From Bacteroidales bacterium (GTDB taxonomy: Bacteria > Bacteroidota > Bacteroidia > Bacteroidales > UBA932): 30,390 nucleotides of DNA. Positions 1-7,557 of the stretch are shown one piece after another. Each line of letters opens with the position of its first letter. The first letter of the stretch is position 1. The stretch is from the NCBI GenBank assembly GCA_004555145.1, contig SFJB01000007.1, positions 1 to 30,390 on the forward strand, written 5' to 3'. Both the position numbers and the translations under genes were made by a program. The notes under the pieces were generated by a model, which did no database searches, was not told the origin of the DNA, and saw only the letters and a list, made by a program, of their open reading frames with translations.

Positions 1-299
1 TCAGCATAACCATTAAGGCTGAGAAGAACGACACATTCGATGCACGCACTGCTAAGGTCAATGTTACAGCAGGCAAAAAGTCGGCAGTCATCACCGTCAG
101 CCAGGCTGGAAAGGATGTGGTATTCACCCTCAGCGACCAGCAGATCAACGCCGAAACTGCAGGACTCGAAAAGACTATTGAGTTCGAAAGCAACATCGAT
201 TGGACCGCAAGTTCCGATGCAAGCTGGCTGACTGTCACCCCTGCCAGCGGAAAGGCCTCCGATGCGAAGGTCAGCATAACCATTAAGGCTGAGAAGAAC
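1..299 (+). repeat. Exact 29-bp direct repeat with 270-bp period inside BACON repeats
   Basis: Bases 1-29 and 271-299 are identical, exactly 270 bp (90 codons) apart, and both encode the strand S-I-T-I-K-A-E-K-N. The first copy may extend left beyond the window. Identity drops right after the repeat, although the proteins stay similar. This suggests recent duplication or gene conversion between neighbouring BACON units. Confidence 0.85.
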
Positions 300-701
300 A
301 CCCTGGCTAAAACCCGCAATGCCAAGGTAAGCATAAGCGCAGGCAGCAAGTCTGCTGTCATCACCGTCAACCAGGAGGCGGCTCCCGCCTATGTCAAAGT
401 GACTCCGGCAAGCGACAAGCCTTTCGGATACAGCGGACTTGAAACAAGCATAAGCGTTGAAAGCAATGCTACCTGGACAGTCAGCTGCGACGCAGAATGG
501 CTGGAGGTAAGCCCAAGCAATGGCGAAGGCAACGGTACAGTGAATGTCAAGGCCGGAATGAACGAAGGCAATGACAAGCGCATAGCCAAGCTCGTATTTA
601 CGGCAGCCGATGCTACTGCGGAAGTAACTGTGGAACAAAAGAGCAAAGAGACCGACGGCGACAACGAGTCCTTCGATCCGCTCCCTGGATATGAATGGTA
701 A
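1..701 (+). CDS. BACON-repeat protein, C-terminal part (5' end outside window)
   Basis: The reading frame is open from base 3 at the left edge to a TAA at 699-701, so only the C-terminal 232 residues are visible. It consists of tandem beta-sandwich repeats of about 85-90 residues. Each has the BACON hallmarks: a W-T-A/V-S segment followed by a W-L-x-V-x-P-x-S-G turn and a closing V-T-V-x-Q strand. Two whole repeats and the end of a third are seen. BACON domains are common in secreted Bacteroidetes proteins and are usually taken to bind carbohydrate or mucin or to act as spacers. No catalytic domain is visible, but one could lie upstream of the window. It is followed after 12 bases by the large lipoprotein gene on the same strand, so the two are probably co-transcribed. 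The BACON call is firm; the protein's overall function is unknown. Confidence 0.85.
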   Translation, partial: SITIKAEKNDTFDARTAKVNVTAGKKSAVITVSQAGKDVVFTLSDQQINAETAGLEKTIEFESNIDWTASSDASWLTVTPASGKASDAKVSITIKAEKNTLAKTRNAKVSISAGSKSAVITVNQEAAPAYVKVTPASDKPFGYSGLETSISVESNATWTVSCDAEWLEVSPSNGEGNGTVNVKAGMNEGNDKRIAKLVFTAADATAEVTVEQKSKETDGDNESFDPLPGYEW

Positions 702-713
702 TTTCGGAGAAGT

Positions 714-3578
714 ATGAAGAATATATATAGAAATATTGCAGGACTGATGGCCATTGCAGCCACTTTCGCCTGCACGGAGAAACAGAACCTCGTTCCGGAG
801 GCAAGGCCGGAGAATCTCAAGGAATTCAGTTTCACAGCCAGCTTCGAGCAGGATGACGCAACCAAGACCGTCCTCAACGCCGACCTTTCAGTGGACTGGG
901 TTATCAACGACAGCATCGCCGTTTACGACGGCAGCGGAATACGCGAATTCATAGTACGCGAAATACGTGAGGACAAGACTGCTGTCATCTGCGGACTTGC
1001 AGATGCAAGTGCCAGCTCATTCTACGCAGTATATCCTAAGAAGTCCCTCCTCGAGGCCGTGGCAGATACTCTCAAACTGGCTCTCCCGGGAGAGCAGATT
1101 GTTCCGGCAGGAATGAACGTGTCCCCTGACGCCCTCGTAAGCTTCGCAAAACTCGACAGCGAGAGCGGAAGATTCAAATTCAAGAATATGACCTCTCTCG
1201 TGAAGGTCACCATACCTAAGGAGGCATCCCGTATTCTTGTCAAGAACCTCGGTGGCATCGCCTCCAGCGGCACTGCCACTCTGACTGCCAACCCGGAAGT
1301 TATCCCTGCTGTACAGGCCATAAGCGGCTCCACCACTACGTCCATAGTTCCGGAAAGCGGAAAATTCGCTGCCGGCAGCTACTTCATTCCTGTCATTCCT
1401 TCGGAGTTCCCTGCCGGAATAGCAATCTCCGTTGCACAGGAGGACGGTTATCTCGTAGCGGAAACCACTGACAGCCTTGCACTCGTGCGCAACGGCGGAC
1501 TCGACTTCGGCGACATCAGCGCCAGCAAAAAAGCAATTCTTGCGCCTTTCAATATCGGCAGCGTCGAGGACCTTAAGGCCTTCACCGCCCGCGCTCCTTA
1601 CTATGCAGCGACCGACGTCATCACCATCACCGCCGACATCGACCTGCAGGGAGAAGAATGGATATGCGCTCCAAACACACGCCGCTACTACGGCAGCATT
1701 GACGGAGGCAAGCACAGGATCTACAACTACATAGTAAAATCAGGTCCTGATACAGGCAATCCGAGCGATGCCGCTGTCTTCGGCCGCATCGGCTTGGGAA
1801 AGGAAGAAAGCCCGTATTTCATCAAGGACCTCGCATTCGGAAGCAAGGATTATGACTTCGAAACCAAGACCGGTACATACGACGGCGTTTCAAAAGTGAT
1901 ATTCAACACTCAGAACGACGGCAACAACACCTACTTCTACCCTGGAGCCATAGCTTACTGCTATGCATTCGGCACCATCGAGAACCTTGCCAGCTTCACA
2001 CCTGTGGAGATTCCTGCCAGTTGCACCAGCCCTCACCGCGCGTCGCCTCTGCTCGGTACAGTAAAAGCAAACGTCACCATAAGAGGATGCTATAACTTTG
2101 GCGACATTGTCGAAGCTACGGCCACTTGCACCAAGAATCCTACCGTTGGAGGTATATCCGGTGCCCTTGACGGAGCGGATTGCGTTGTGGAAGACTGCGT
2201 CAACGAAGGAAACGTCACAGTAAGCAGTACTGTCCTTTTTGATTTCGGAGGACTCCTCGGTTACACCAATAATGTCTTTACCTGCCGTAACTGCGTGAAC
2301 AAGGGCGATGTGATTGCAGTACGGAAACTTGAAAAAGACACTTATATCGGAGGAATCTCTTCACGTTGCACCAAAACAGGCACAATACTCGAGAATCTGA
2401 AGAACGAAGGAAATCTCGTGATTGAACTTTCCGGAGCTTTCAGTGTCTTTGGCGGCGGAATCACCGCAAGGATACAGGGCGCAACTGTAACCAACTGCGA
2501 CAATTCCGGAAATATAAATGTGAACTACACTTGCTCGACATCCAAGAAATTTCTCTATCTTGGTGGCTGCATCGCCAACTCCCTTACAGCTGCTAACACC
2601 ATTGCAGGCTGCGACAACAGCGGAGTCATCACCGTTAACGGTAAGGCTACGGGTGCATACGTCGGAGGAGTTGTCGGATACAATGCATTCGAACTCTCGA
2701 TTGAGGATTGCCACAACAGCGGAAACATCAGCTACAACATCAGCGGAAATACCAAGAATGAGGGTGTATCCGGAGTCCTTATGTACTCTACTAAAAAGGT
2801 AAGTATGAAGGGATGCAGCAACAGCGGCAATATCTCTTACAATGCTCCTGTAACTACCAATACCTGCGTAGGCGGAATATCAGGAATCTTCGGTGGCAGC
2901 GGGCACAGCATTGAGAACTGCGAGAACAGTGGAAGCATCTCAGTCATAGCAGACAAAAACAGTACGGCAGGTTCACTCTGTACGCTTTCCGGAATCATCA
3001 GTTGCCTTAGCAACGCGCCTATCAGCGGATGTAAAAACAACAATTGCCTATTGGAAGCCGGAGCAGATGACGCTGCAAAAGCCCCTCTGTTCGTAGTCGG
3101 AGGAATCAGCGGAGGAAGTTACTATGTCCACGGAGCAATCACCGATTGCAGTGTAAGCGGCACCGCTATCAATACAGGCATTAATACAAAAGAAGCATAC
3201 ATAGGCGGAATCTGCGGCATTCTCTCGCATAGCGACATCAGCAACTGCAGTTTCGACGGCAGCATTGTTGCTTCAGGAAGTGCCAACGTAGCGGGAGGCA
3301 TCGCAGGTGCCGGTCTCGCTGCAGATGCAGGGAATAACTGGAAAGAAATGCAGGCCATCACCGGAGGCAACGGGCTTGTTTCAAAAGCCAATATCACCGC
3401 AAACAATAGTCCTCTTGACAAGGTGGGAACAGTAGTGGGCTTCTGCAACAGCACCACCATCGCCACTCTCGGCGCAACGGAACCGGTTGTCGCTTCCGAG
3501 GCTACCATCAACGGAGCTGCAGGTCCTGTAATCGGATCAGCCAGCACAGGTGGACTCACCATCAATGTGGCTCAGTAA
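714..3578 (+). CDS. Surface lipoprotein: fimbrillin-like N-terminus plus GLUG-type repeat solenoid
   Basis: 954 residues. It starts with a lipoprotein signal peptide (lipobox T-F-A-C, Cys about residue 20). Residues about 30-265 resemble the fimbrillin/Mfa-like domain: a K-T-V-L segment, then V-D-W-x-x-x-D-S-I-A-V-Y-D-G, and a later S-L-V-K-V-T-I. Around residues 275-325 comes the lead-in typical of GLUG/right-handed beta-helix proteins (S-V-E-D-L-K-A-F, then D-I-D-L-Q-G and G-S-I-D-G-G-K-H-R-I). From about 330 to 900 there are roughly ten degenerate repeats of 45-60 residues built on G-G-I-S-G and C-x-N-S-G-N-I. Such proteins are generally surface adhesins or glycan-binding proteins; the ligand is unknown. 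It lies 12 bases after the BACON gene and is closed by the terminator at 3601-3632. No catalytic motif was seen. Confidence 0.8.
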   Translation: MKNIYRNIAGLMAIAATFACTEKQNLVPEARPENLKEFSFTASFEQDDATKTVLNADLSVDWVINDSIAVYDGSGIREFIVREIREDKTAVICGLADASASSFYAVYPKKSLLEAVADTLKLALPGEQIVPAGMNVSPDALVSFAKLDSESGRFKFKNMTSLVKVTIPKEASRILVKNLGGIASSGTATLTANPEVIPAVQAISGSTTTSIVPESGKFAAGSYFIPVIPSEFPAGIAISVAQEDGYLVAETTDSLALVRNGGLDFGDISASKKAILAPFNIGSVEDLKAFTARAPYYAATDVITITADIDLQGEEWICAPNTRRYYGSIDGGKHRIYNYIVKSGPDTGNPSDAAVFGRIGLGKEESPYFIKDLAFGSKDYDFETKTGTYDGVSKVIFNTQNDGNNTYFYPGAIAYCYAFGTIENLASFTPVEIPASCTSPHRASPLLGTVKANVTIRGCYNFGDIVEATATCTKNPTVGGISGALDGADCVVEDCVNEGNVTVSSTVLFDFGGLLGYTNNVFTCRNCVNKGDVIAVRKLEKDTYIGGISSRCTKTGTILENLKNEGNLVIELSGAFSVFGGGITARIQGATVTNCDNSGNINVNYTCSTSKKFLYLGGCIANSLTAANTIAGCDNSGVITVNGKATGAYVGGVVGYNAFELSIEDCHNSGNISYNISGNTKNEGVSGVLMYSTKKVSMKGCSNSGNISYNAPVTTNTCVGGISGIFGGSGHSIENCENSGSISVIADKNSTAGSLCTLSGIISCLSNAPISGCKNNNCLLEAGADDAAKAPLFVVGGISGGSYYVHGAITDCSVSGTAINTGINTKEAYIGGICGILSHSDISNCSFDGSIVASGSANVAGGIAGAGLAADAGNNWKEMQAITGGNGLVSKANITANNSPLDKVGTVVGFCNSTTIATLGATEPVVASEATINGAAGPVIGSASTGGLTINVAQ

Positions 3579-3600
3579 ACATCCCATATCCGATGAAACC

Positions 3601-3632
3601 AAGGAGGCTCAGTGATGGGCCTCCTTTTTTTT
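3601..3632 (+). terminator. Rho-independent terminator after the fimbrillin/GLUG lipoprotein
   Basis: A perfect 8-bp stem (AAGGAGGC 3601-3608, GCCTCCTT 3619-3626) encloses a 10-base loop and runs into eight consecutive T (3625-3632). It sits 22 bases after the stop codon and ends the plus-strand BACON/GLUG unit. Confidence 0.85.
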
Positions 3633-3655
3633 CAGTCAGGAAAATTGTATTTTCG
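3625..3655 (+). promoter_or_regulatory. Possible promoter for the LysR gene
   Basis: TTTT (3625-3628), 19 bases, then TATTTTCG (3648-3655) is a near match to the Bacteroidetes pattern TTTG, N19, TAnnTTTG, and lies 23 bases before the ATG at 3679. The -33 match overlaps the T-run of the terminator, so it could be chance. It is the only candidate seen in the 100-base gap. Confidence 0.35.
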
Positions 3656-3678
3656 CAAAGTATATAAACTGAAGTAAT

Positions 3679-4572
3679 ATGTTCCGATACAAAGTATTCC
3701 TTGCAGTGGCAGACAAGCTGAGCTTTACGAAGGCGGCGCAGGAACTGTATATTTCGCAGCCGGCAGTTTCGAAGCATATCAGCGAGCTCGAAAAAGAATT
3801 CCAGCTGACCCTCTTCAGAAGGGAACGCGGGCAGATCAGTCTTACAAGGGAAGGCGAGGCACTGAAGCAGAAAGCAATGAAACTGATGGCCTGCAACAAA
3901 GAGCTGGAAGACGAGATGAGACTGCTGCGGGGCACAGTGGACGGAGAACTCAGACTGGGCGCGAGTTCTACCATTGCCCAATACGTCATTGCCCCTATTC
4001 TGGCACGTTTCAAGGAAATGTTTCCCCAGCTGGGAATCAAACTGGTGACAGGCAACAGCGAGCAGGTGACGGAAAGTCTGGTTGCGGAACGTATAGACCT
4101 GGCTCTCATAGAAGGGGCGAAACGTCGCAACGACCTTAGGTACAAGGAGTTCTGCAAGGATGAAATTGTGTTGGCGGGTTCATCGGCGAGCCCTCTTGAA
4201 ATTGTTGACACGGAAAAGCTGAAAACGCTGCCTCTGGTTATGAGAGAACAGGGTTCCGGTACTCTGGAGGTGATTGAAAGGGCATTGGCAGACAAGGGAA
4301 TCTCTCTATCTGAACTGAATATAGAACTGAGCATCTCGGCGACAGAAGCAATAAAAAGCTACCTCAAGTCGTCGCCGTCCTGCTGCGCCCTGCTCTCTGT
4401 CTCAGCCTTGCACGACGAGTTGCGCAGCGGCGAATTGAAGATTATCGACATAGACGGAATGGAGATAGTACGCGACTTCAGTTTCGTCAGCCGCCAGGGA
4501 GAACTGGCCACGGCCGGCGAGCGCTTCGTGGAATTTGCAGAAAACTGGCGAAGCGATAACCTCGGGTTATAG
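3679..4572 (+). CDS. LysR-family transcriptional regulator
   Basis: 297 residues, the normal length for the family. The N-terminus is a winged helix-turn-helix with the typical run L-S-F-T-K-A-A-Q-E-L and then I-S-Q-P-A-V-S-K-H-I (residues about 14-37), followed by L-F-R-R-E-R-G and L-T-R-E-G. Residues about 90-290 are the periplasmic-binding-protein-like effector domain. LysR proteins bind DNA as tetramers and usually respond to a small molecule. It has no divergent neighbour, which is the usual LysR target arrangement. It is transcribed towards the end of the nine-gene operon, with the convergent stops 109 bases apart. Its target and effector cannot be told from the sequence. Confidence 0.93.
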   Translation: MFRYKVFLAVADKLSFTKAAQELYISQPAVSKHISELEKEFQLTLFRRERGQISLTREGEALKQKAMKLMACNKELEDEMRLLRGTVDGELRLGASSTIAQYVIAPILARFKEMFPQLGIKLVTGNSEQVTESLVAERIDLALIEGAKRRNDLRYKEFCKDEIVLAGSSASPLEIVDTEKLKTLPLVMREQGSGTLEVIERALADKGISLSELNIELSISATEAIKSYLKSSPSCCALLSVSALHDELRSGELKIIDIDGMEIVRDFSFVSRQGELATAGERFVEFAENWRSDNLGL

Positions 4573-4619
4573 TTCATAACAACAAAGATGTCCACAGCAC
4601 TGGTATCTGATAAGTTCAG

Positions 4620-4653
4620 GCACCGCCGCAAGCCGCCAGCCTCGCGGCGGTGC
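4620..4653. terminator. GC-rich hairpin between convergent genes, possible bidirectional terminator
   Basis: A 10-bp perfect inverted repeat (GCACCGCCGC 4620-4629 and GCGGCGGTGC 4644-4653) with a 14-base loop lies between the LysR stop (4572) and the stop of the second MBL gene (4682). No T-run follows on either strand, so it is not a classical intrinsic terminator. Its position suggests a transcription barrier or 3'-end stabiliser shared by both units. Confidence 0.4.
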
Positions 4654-4681
4654 TGCTGTAAAGGGTGCCAGACAGAATAAT

Positions 4682-5875
4682 TCAGAGCCGGGGATATTCA
4701 TATCTTGATATGACCTTTGGAGTCTGGCAGCTGTCATCAAGTTTATAGACACGGCAACGATGGCCCCGGCGACTTACACGGATTAGGAAATGGCCGCGGA
4801 AGTCTCGAACTCTGGCGAATGTCTCAGGAAAATTCTCAAGGGAGGAATCGCACACTCCGGTAAGATAAACATCCGCGCCTGCATCAAGGACATTCCTCAG
4901 AGTAGGTTCATCCGGCTGGTGGGAATAGAAACTTTCCGAAATGACGATGCGGGGACGGAGAATGGAAAGCATTTCCGGAGTCATCGTGTTCCAGCTTAAA
5001 TGGTGGTGGGCCTTCATTGCCGTAATGGGATGACCTATCGCTTTGGCAAGCGGGATCTCCACACGTCCGTTGTTGCCGGCATCCCCGCAGCTGAGATATT
5101 CGAAGGGCCCGTAATGAAGCAGAAAACCACATGAAGCCCCGTTTTCACGCATCCCACCGTCCGGATACATATCCAGAATACCATCAGGAGTCCAGACCTT
5201 TCCGTTGACACAGACATTTCTCACCCCAAACTCAGGATAATCCAAAGGGGCATATCTGAGCGAAATCTGAGAGTCAGACCCCAGTTCGAAGGCCTCGGCC
5301 GGCTTTCCTTTCAGCCATTTGAGATACGATTCAAGAGAGGCGGCGCTATCCTTAAGACGGATTGCCTCCAAAGAGACCTGATTCCTACCCTCATCATAAC
5401 AGGAAACTCTATTGATTATGCGCCGGTATGGAATGCGGGAGTAGAGGGCTATGATACCGCTGCTGTCCCTCTGACCCATGTGGTCCGAATGAAAATGTGT
5501 CAACAGGGCGTAATCTATACTGTCACGGCAACACGAAGGAAGTACGGACCTGATGTAAGCCGCATATAGTTCAACCGGACGGACATCTGCGGACGGACGC
5601 GGTTCCACACTGGCATATTTTTTCGAAGCGGTGAACATTTCTCCCGCATCTACAAGCAGCGTCGTTCCGTCAGGGAATATTATGAAATAACATTCACCCC
5701 GTCCGGAACTTATGGCATGAATATCCAGGGTGCCGGGAGTCCAGGATGGCAATATGGATTTGAGTGGCGTCCTGGCCATCAGCATACTTGAGGAAAGGAC
5801 GGCGATGCATCCCAGAACAAAAGTCAGCATCGCCTTCCCTCCCATCTTGAAAAAGATTTGTGCCGGAACTGCCAT
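4682..5875 (-). CDS. Exported metallo-beta-lactamase-fold hydrolase, ComEC-like (copy 1)
   Basis: 397 residues. A hydrophobic segment at residues 15-33 followed by M-A-R-T suggests export, either by signal peptide or as a membrane anchor; no clear lipobox was seen. The mature part has G-R-G-E-C-Y-F-I-I-F-P-D-G-T-T-L-L-V-D-A-G (residues 58-78), like the start of the ComEC periplasmic MBL domain. It continues with a complete H-x-H-x-D-H zinc motif (H127, H129, D131, H132), then C-G-D-A-G with D265, and K-A-H-H-H (290-292). All expected metal ligands are present, so it is probably active. ComEC-type MBL domains act on DNA; other MBL proteins cleave esters, lactones or phosphodiesters, and the substrate here is unknown. 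The start at 5875 is supported because its ATG overlaps the upstream TGA by one base (TGATG). It is the last gene of the nine-gene operon and a paralogue of the gene at 6271-7557. Confidence 0.8.
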   Translation of the reverse strand: MAVPAQIFFKMGGKAMLTFVLGCIAVLSSSMLMARTPLKSILPSWTPGTLDIHAISSGRGECYFIIFPDGTTLLVDAGEMFTASKKYASVEPRPSADVRPVELYAAYIRSVLPSCCRDSIDYALLTHFHSDHMGQRDSSGIIALYSRIPYRRIINRVSCYDEGRNQVSLEAIRLKDSAASLESYLKWLKGKPAEAFELGSDSQISLRYAPLDYPEFGVRNVCVNGKVWTPDGILDMYPDGGMRENGASCGFLLHYGPFEYLSCGDAGNNGRVEIPLAKAIGHPITAMKAHHHLSWNTMTPEMLSILRPRIVISESFYSHQPDEPTLRNVLDAGADVYLTGVCDSSLENFPETFARVRDFRGHFLIRVSRRGHRCRVYKLDDSCQTPKVISRYEYPRL

Positions 5876-6267
5876 CAGTGGAAGTCTTCAATGTCTCCGG
5901 AACCGCCGAAGTCGATGTCGGAAGGTGGAGCAGGAGCATTGACTATCACTTTGCATTCTGCTGTAGAGGCTCCATCAATGGAAACTGCACGGATAATGGC
6001 AGTGCCTCCGGAGATTGCCGTCACTACACCTTTTGAGACCGAGGCGACACTTTCGTTAAGGGAAAGCCAAACAACATTCTCTACTACACTGTCATCTTGT
6101 ACATCAAGGGCTTTGAGCACTACGTTCTGACCTATATCCAGGATTACAAGGGTTTCGGACATTCTTATCTCTACCGGATCAGGTTCAGGGATTATCTTAT
6201 TCTCCTCGCCACAGGAAGAGAAGAGGCAGCAAGAGGCCGCCATCAATATGGCTAAATATCTTTTCAT
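5875..6267 (-). CDS. Small lipoprotein with bacterial Ig-like (Big_2) domain
   Basis: 130 residues. It has a lipoprotein signal peptide with lipobox F-S-S-C (Cys about residue 19). Residues about 33-112 form one bacterial Ig-like fold of the Big_2 type: L-D-I-G-Q-N-V-V-L near the start, V-V-W-L-S-L-N-E-S-V-A-S-V in the middle, then G-V-V-T-A-I-S-G-G-T-A-I-I and a closing A-E-C-K-V-I-V. A short acidic, glycine-rich tail (D-F-G-G-S-G-D-I) follows. It has no catalytic domain, so it is probably a surface binding or scaffolding partner of the two MBL enzymes that flank it. It starts 3 bases after the stop of copy 2, and its stop overlaps the start of copy 1. Confidence 0.75.
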   Translation of the reverse strand: MKRYLAILMAASCCLFSSCGEENKIIPEPDPVEIRMSETLVILDIGQNVVLKALDVQDDSVVENVVWLSLNESVASVSKGVVTAISGGTAIIRAVSIDGASTAECKVIVNAPAPPSDIDFGGSGDIEDFH

Positions 6268-6270
6268 TTT

Positions 6271-7557
6271 TCAGTTGCAGTTGAAAGGTCCGTCAATCTT
6301 TGTTACTTTATAATTGAAATCACTGTCATCAAGCATATACACGAAGAAACTGTCCGCTTCCGGGGACACTCTGATCACAACGTGTCCGTTGATGCCGGCA
6401 GCTATGCCATAAACATCCTCATGGGCCTCCTGCTGCGCAGCGACGACATTAGTAAAGTAGAGATTCTTCTCTCCTACATACGAAGAATAAAAAGTCTTGA
6501 GCGCTTCTGTATTCGGTTGATCATCCCTTTCGTAGAAACTCTGGGTGACCACCACCCTTGGCATGAGTATGGACATTGCAGCCGGAGTCATGCAGTTAAC
6601 AGAAAAGTGATGATTCGCCTTCATCGCCTCAATCCTTCTATTCAATGCCTTTGCCAGAGGTTGTTCAATTTTACCATTCTGCCCGGCATCGCCGCAAGTC
6701 AGATAGTCGAAGGCACCAAAGGAGAGCAGGATGCCACAAGACATTCCATTCTCGTAGTGAGCCGCCGTCCCCCAGAGATCCTGACGCTGGCCGTCAACGC
6801 ATATCTCGCCGTTGACTGCTACATTGGATATCTTGAAATCCGGATAAGAGGAGGCCTTGTACTTCAGCACGAACTGAGTTTCTGAACCAAGTTTGAAACG
6901 TTCGGAGACAAGACCGTCGCGTTTAGCGTTCCAGGAAGTGAATGAAGCCAGCTGGGTATAGCCTGCAGTATAATCATTGGTCTCAAGGGCTGCGGCGGTA
7001 TAATCCGGATAGCAGCGGTCCACATATTTACCGAACTTAACCAGATCGTATAAACCCATAAGACCTGTCTTGCGGTAGCCTCCTTCAGCATTCATCTCGT
7101 ACTCGGAACTGTTGCAGCTACCCATATGATCGTTGTGGTAATGGGTAAGGAGCATATAATCTACCTTTCCATTGCACTGTGACGGAAGGAAATGCTGTAT
7201 ATATCGGCTATAGGTCGTGACAGGTGCAGTATTTGCCGGCTTACACGGCACCTTCGGGTATGAAGACTTGCCTTCACCTACATCTCCGGCATCAATGATC
7301 AATGTCGTTCCATCCGGCATTATAATGAAACTGCACTCTCCCCTGCCGCTATTGATAGCATGTATATCCAGATAGCCTTCCTTCCAATCCGGGAGAGTCT
7401 CACCTAATTTGGCCTCACTCGTTTCAGTAGAGGGTTTACCGAAGTTCGGATCCTTCTCCCAAGGCATAGGTTCCCTTTCCTGGGCGCATGAAAGCATCAG
7501 GGGCACACATAGTGCAAAAGTATTCAATATCTTTACATTCAATATCTTTACATTCAT
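6271..7557 (-). CDS. Lipoprotein metallo-beta-lactamase-fold hydrolase, ComEC-like (copy 2)
   Basis: 428 residues from the ATG at 7557, which overlaps the upstream TGA by four bases (ATGA). An in-frame ATG at 7590 would add 11 residues lacking signal-peptide character and is less likely. The signal peptide ends in lipobox L-M-L-S-C (C24), so the enzyme should be membrane-anchored and perhaps surface-exposed. The catalytic domain matches copy 1: G-R-G-E-C-S-F-I-I-M-P-D-G-T-T-L-I-I-D-A-G (71-91), H-x-H-x-D-H (H139, H141, D143, H144), C-G-D-A-G (D290) and K-A-N-H-H (H316, H317). Resemblance to the MBL domain of ComEC is strongest at the first strand and at the last two motifs. Unlike ComEC, the first zinc-site histidines are all present. 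The substrate is unknown; nuclease, phosphodiesterase, esterase or lactonase activity is possible. Confidence 0.8.
   Translation of the reverse strand: MNVKILNVKILNTFALCVPLMLSCAQEREPMPWEKDPNFGKPSTETSEAKLGETLPDWKEGYLDIHAINSGRGECSFIIMPDGTTLIIDAGDVGEGKSSYPKVPCKPANTAPVTTYSRYIQHFLPSQCNGKVDYMLLTHYHNDHMGSCNSSEYEMNAEGGYRKTGLMGLYDLVKFGKYVDRCYPDYTAAALETNDYTAGYTQLASFTSWNAKRDGLVSERFKLGSETQFVLKYKASSYPDFKISNVAVNGEICVDGQRQDLWGTAAHYENGMSCGILLSFGAFDYLTCGDAGQNGKIEQPLAKALNRRIEAMKANHHFSVNCMTPAAMSILMPRVVVTQSFYERDDQPNTEALKTFYSSYVGEKNLYFTNVVAAQQEAHEDVYGIAAGINGHVVIRVSPEADSFFVYMLDDSDFNYKVTKIDGPFNCN
7522..7551. repeat. Tandem 15-bp duplication in the signal peptide of MBL copy 2
   Basis: ATTCAATATCTTTAC occurs twice head to tail (7522-7536 and 7537-7551). 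On the coding (minus) strand it duplicates the residues N-V-K-I-L right after the start codon. The unit is a multiple of three, so gain or loss keeps the frame and only changes the signal peptide length. Confidence 0.85.
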
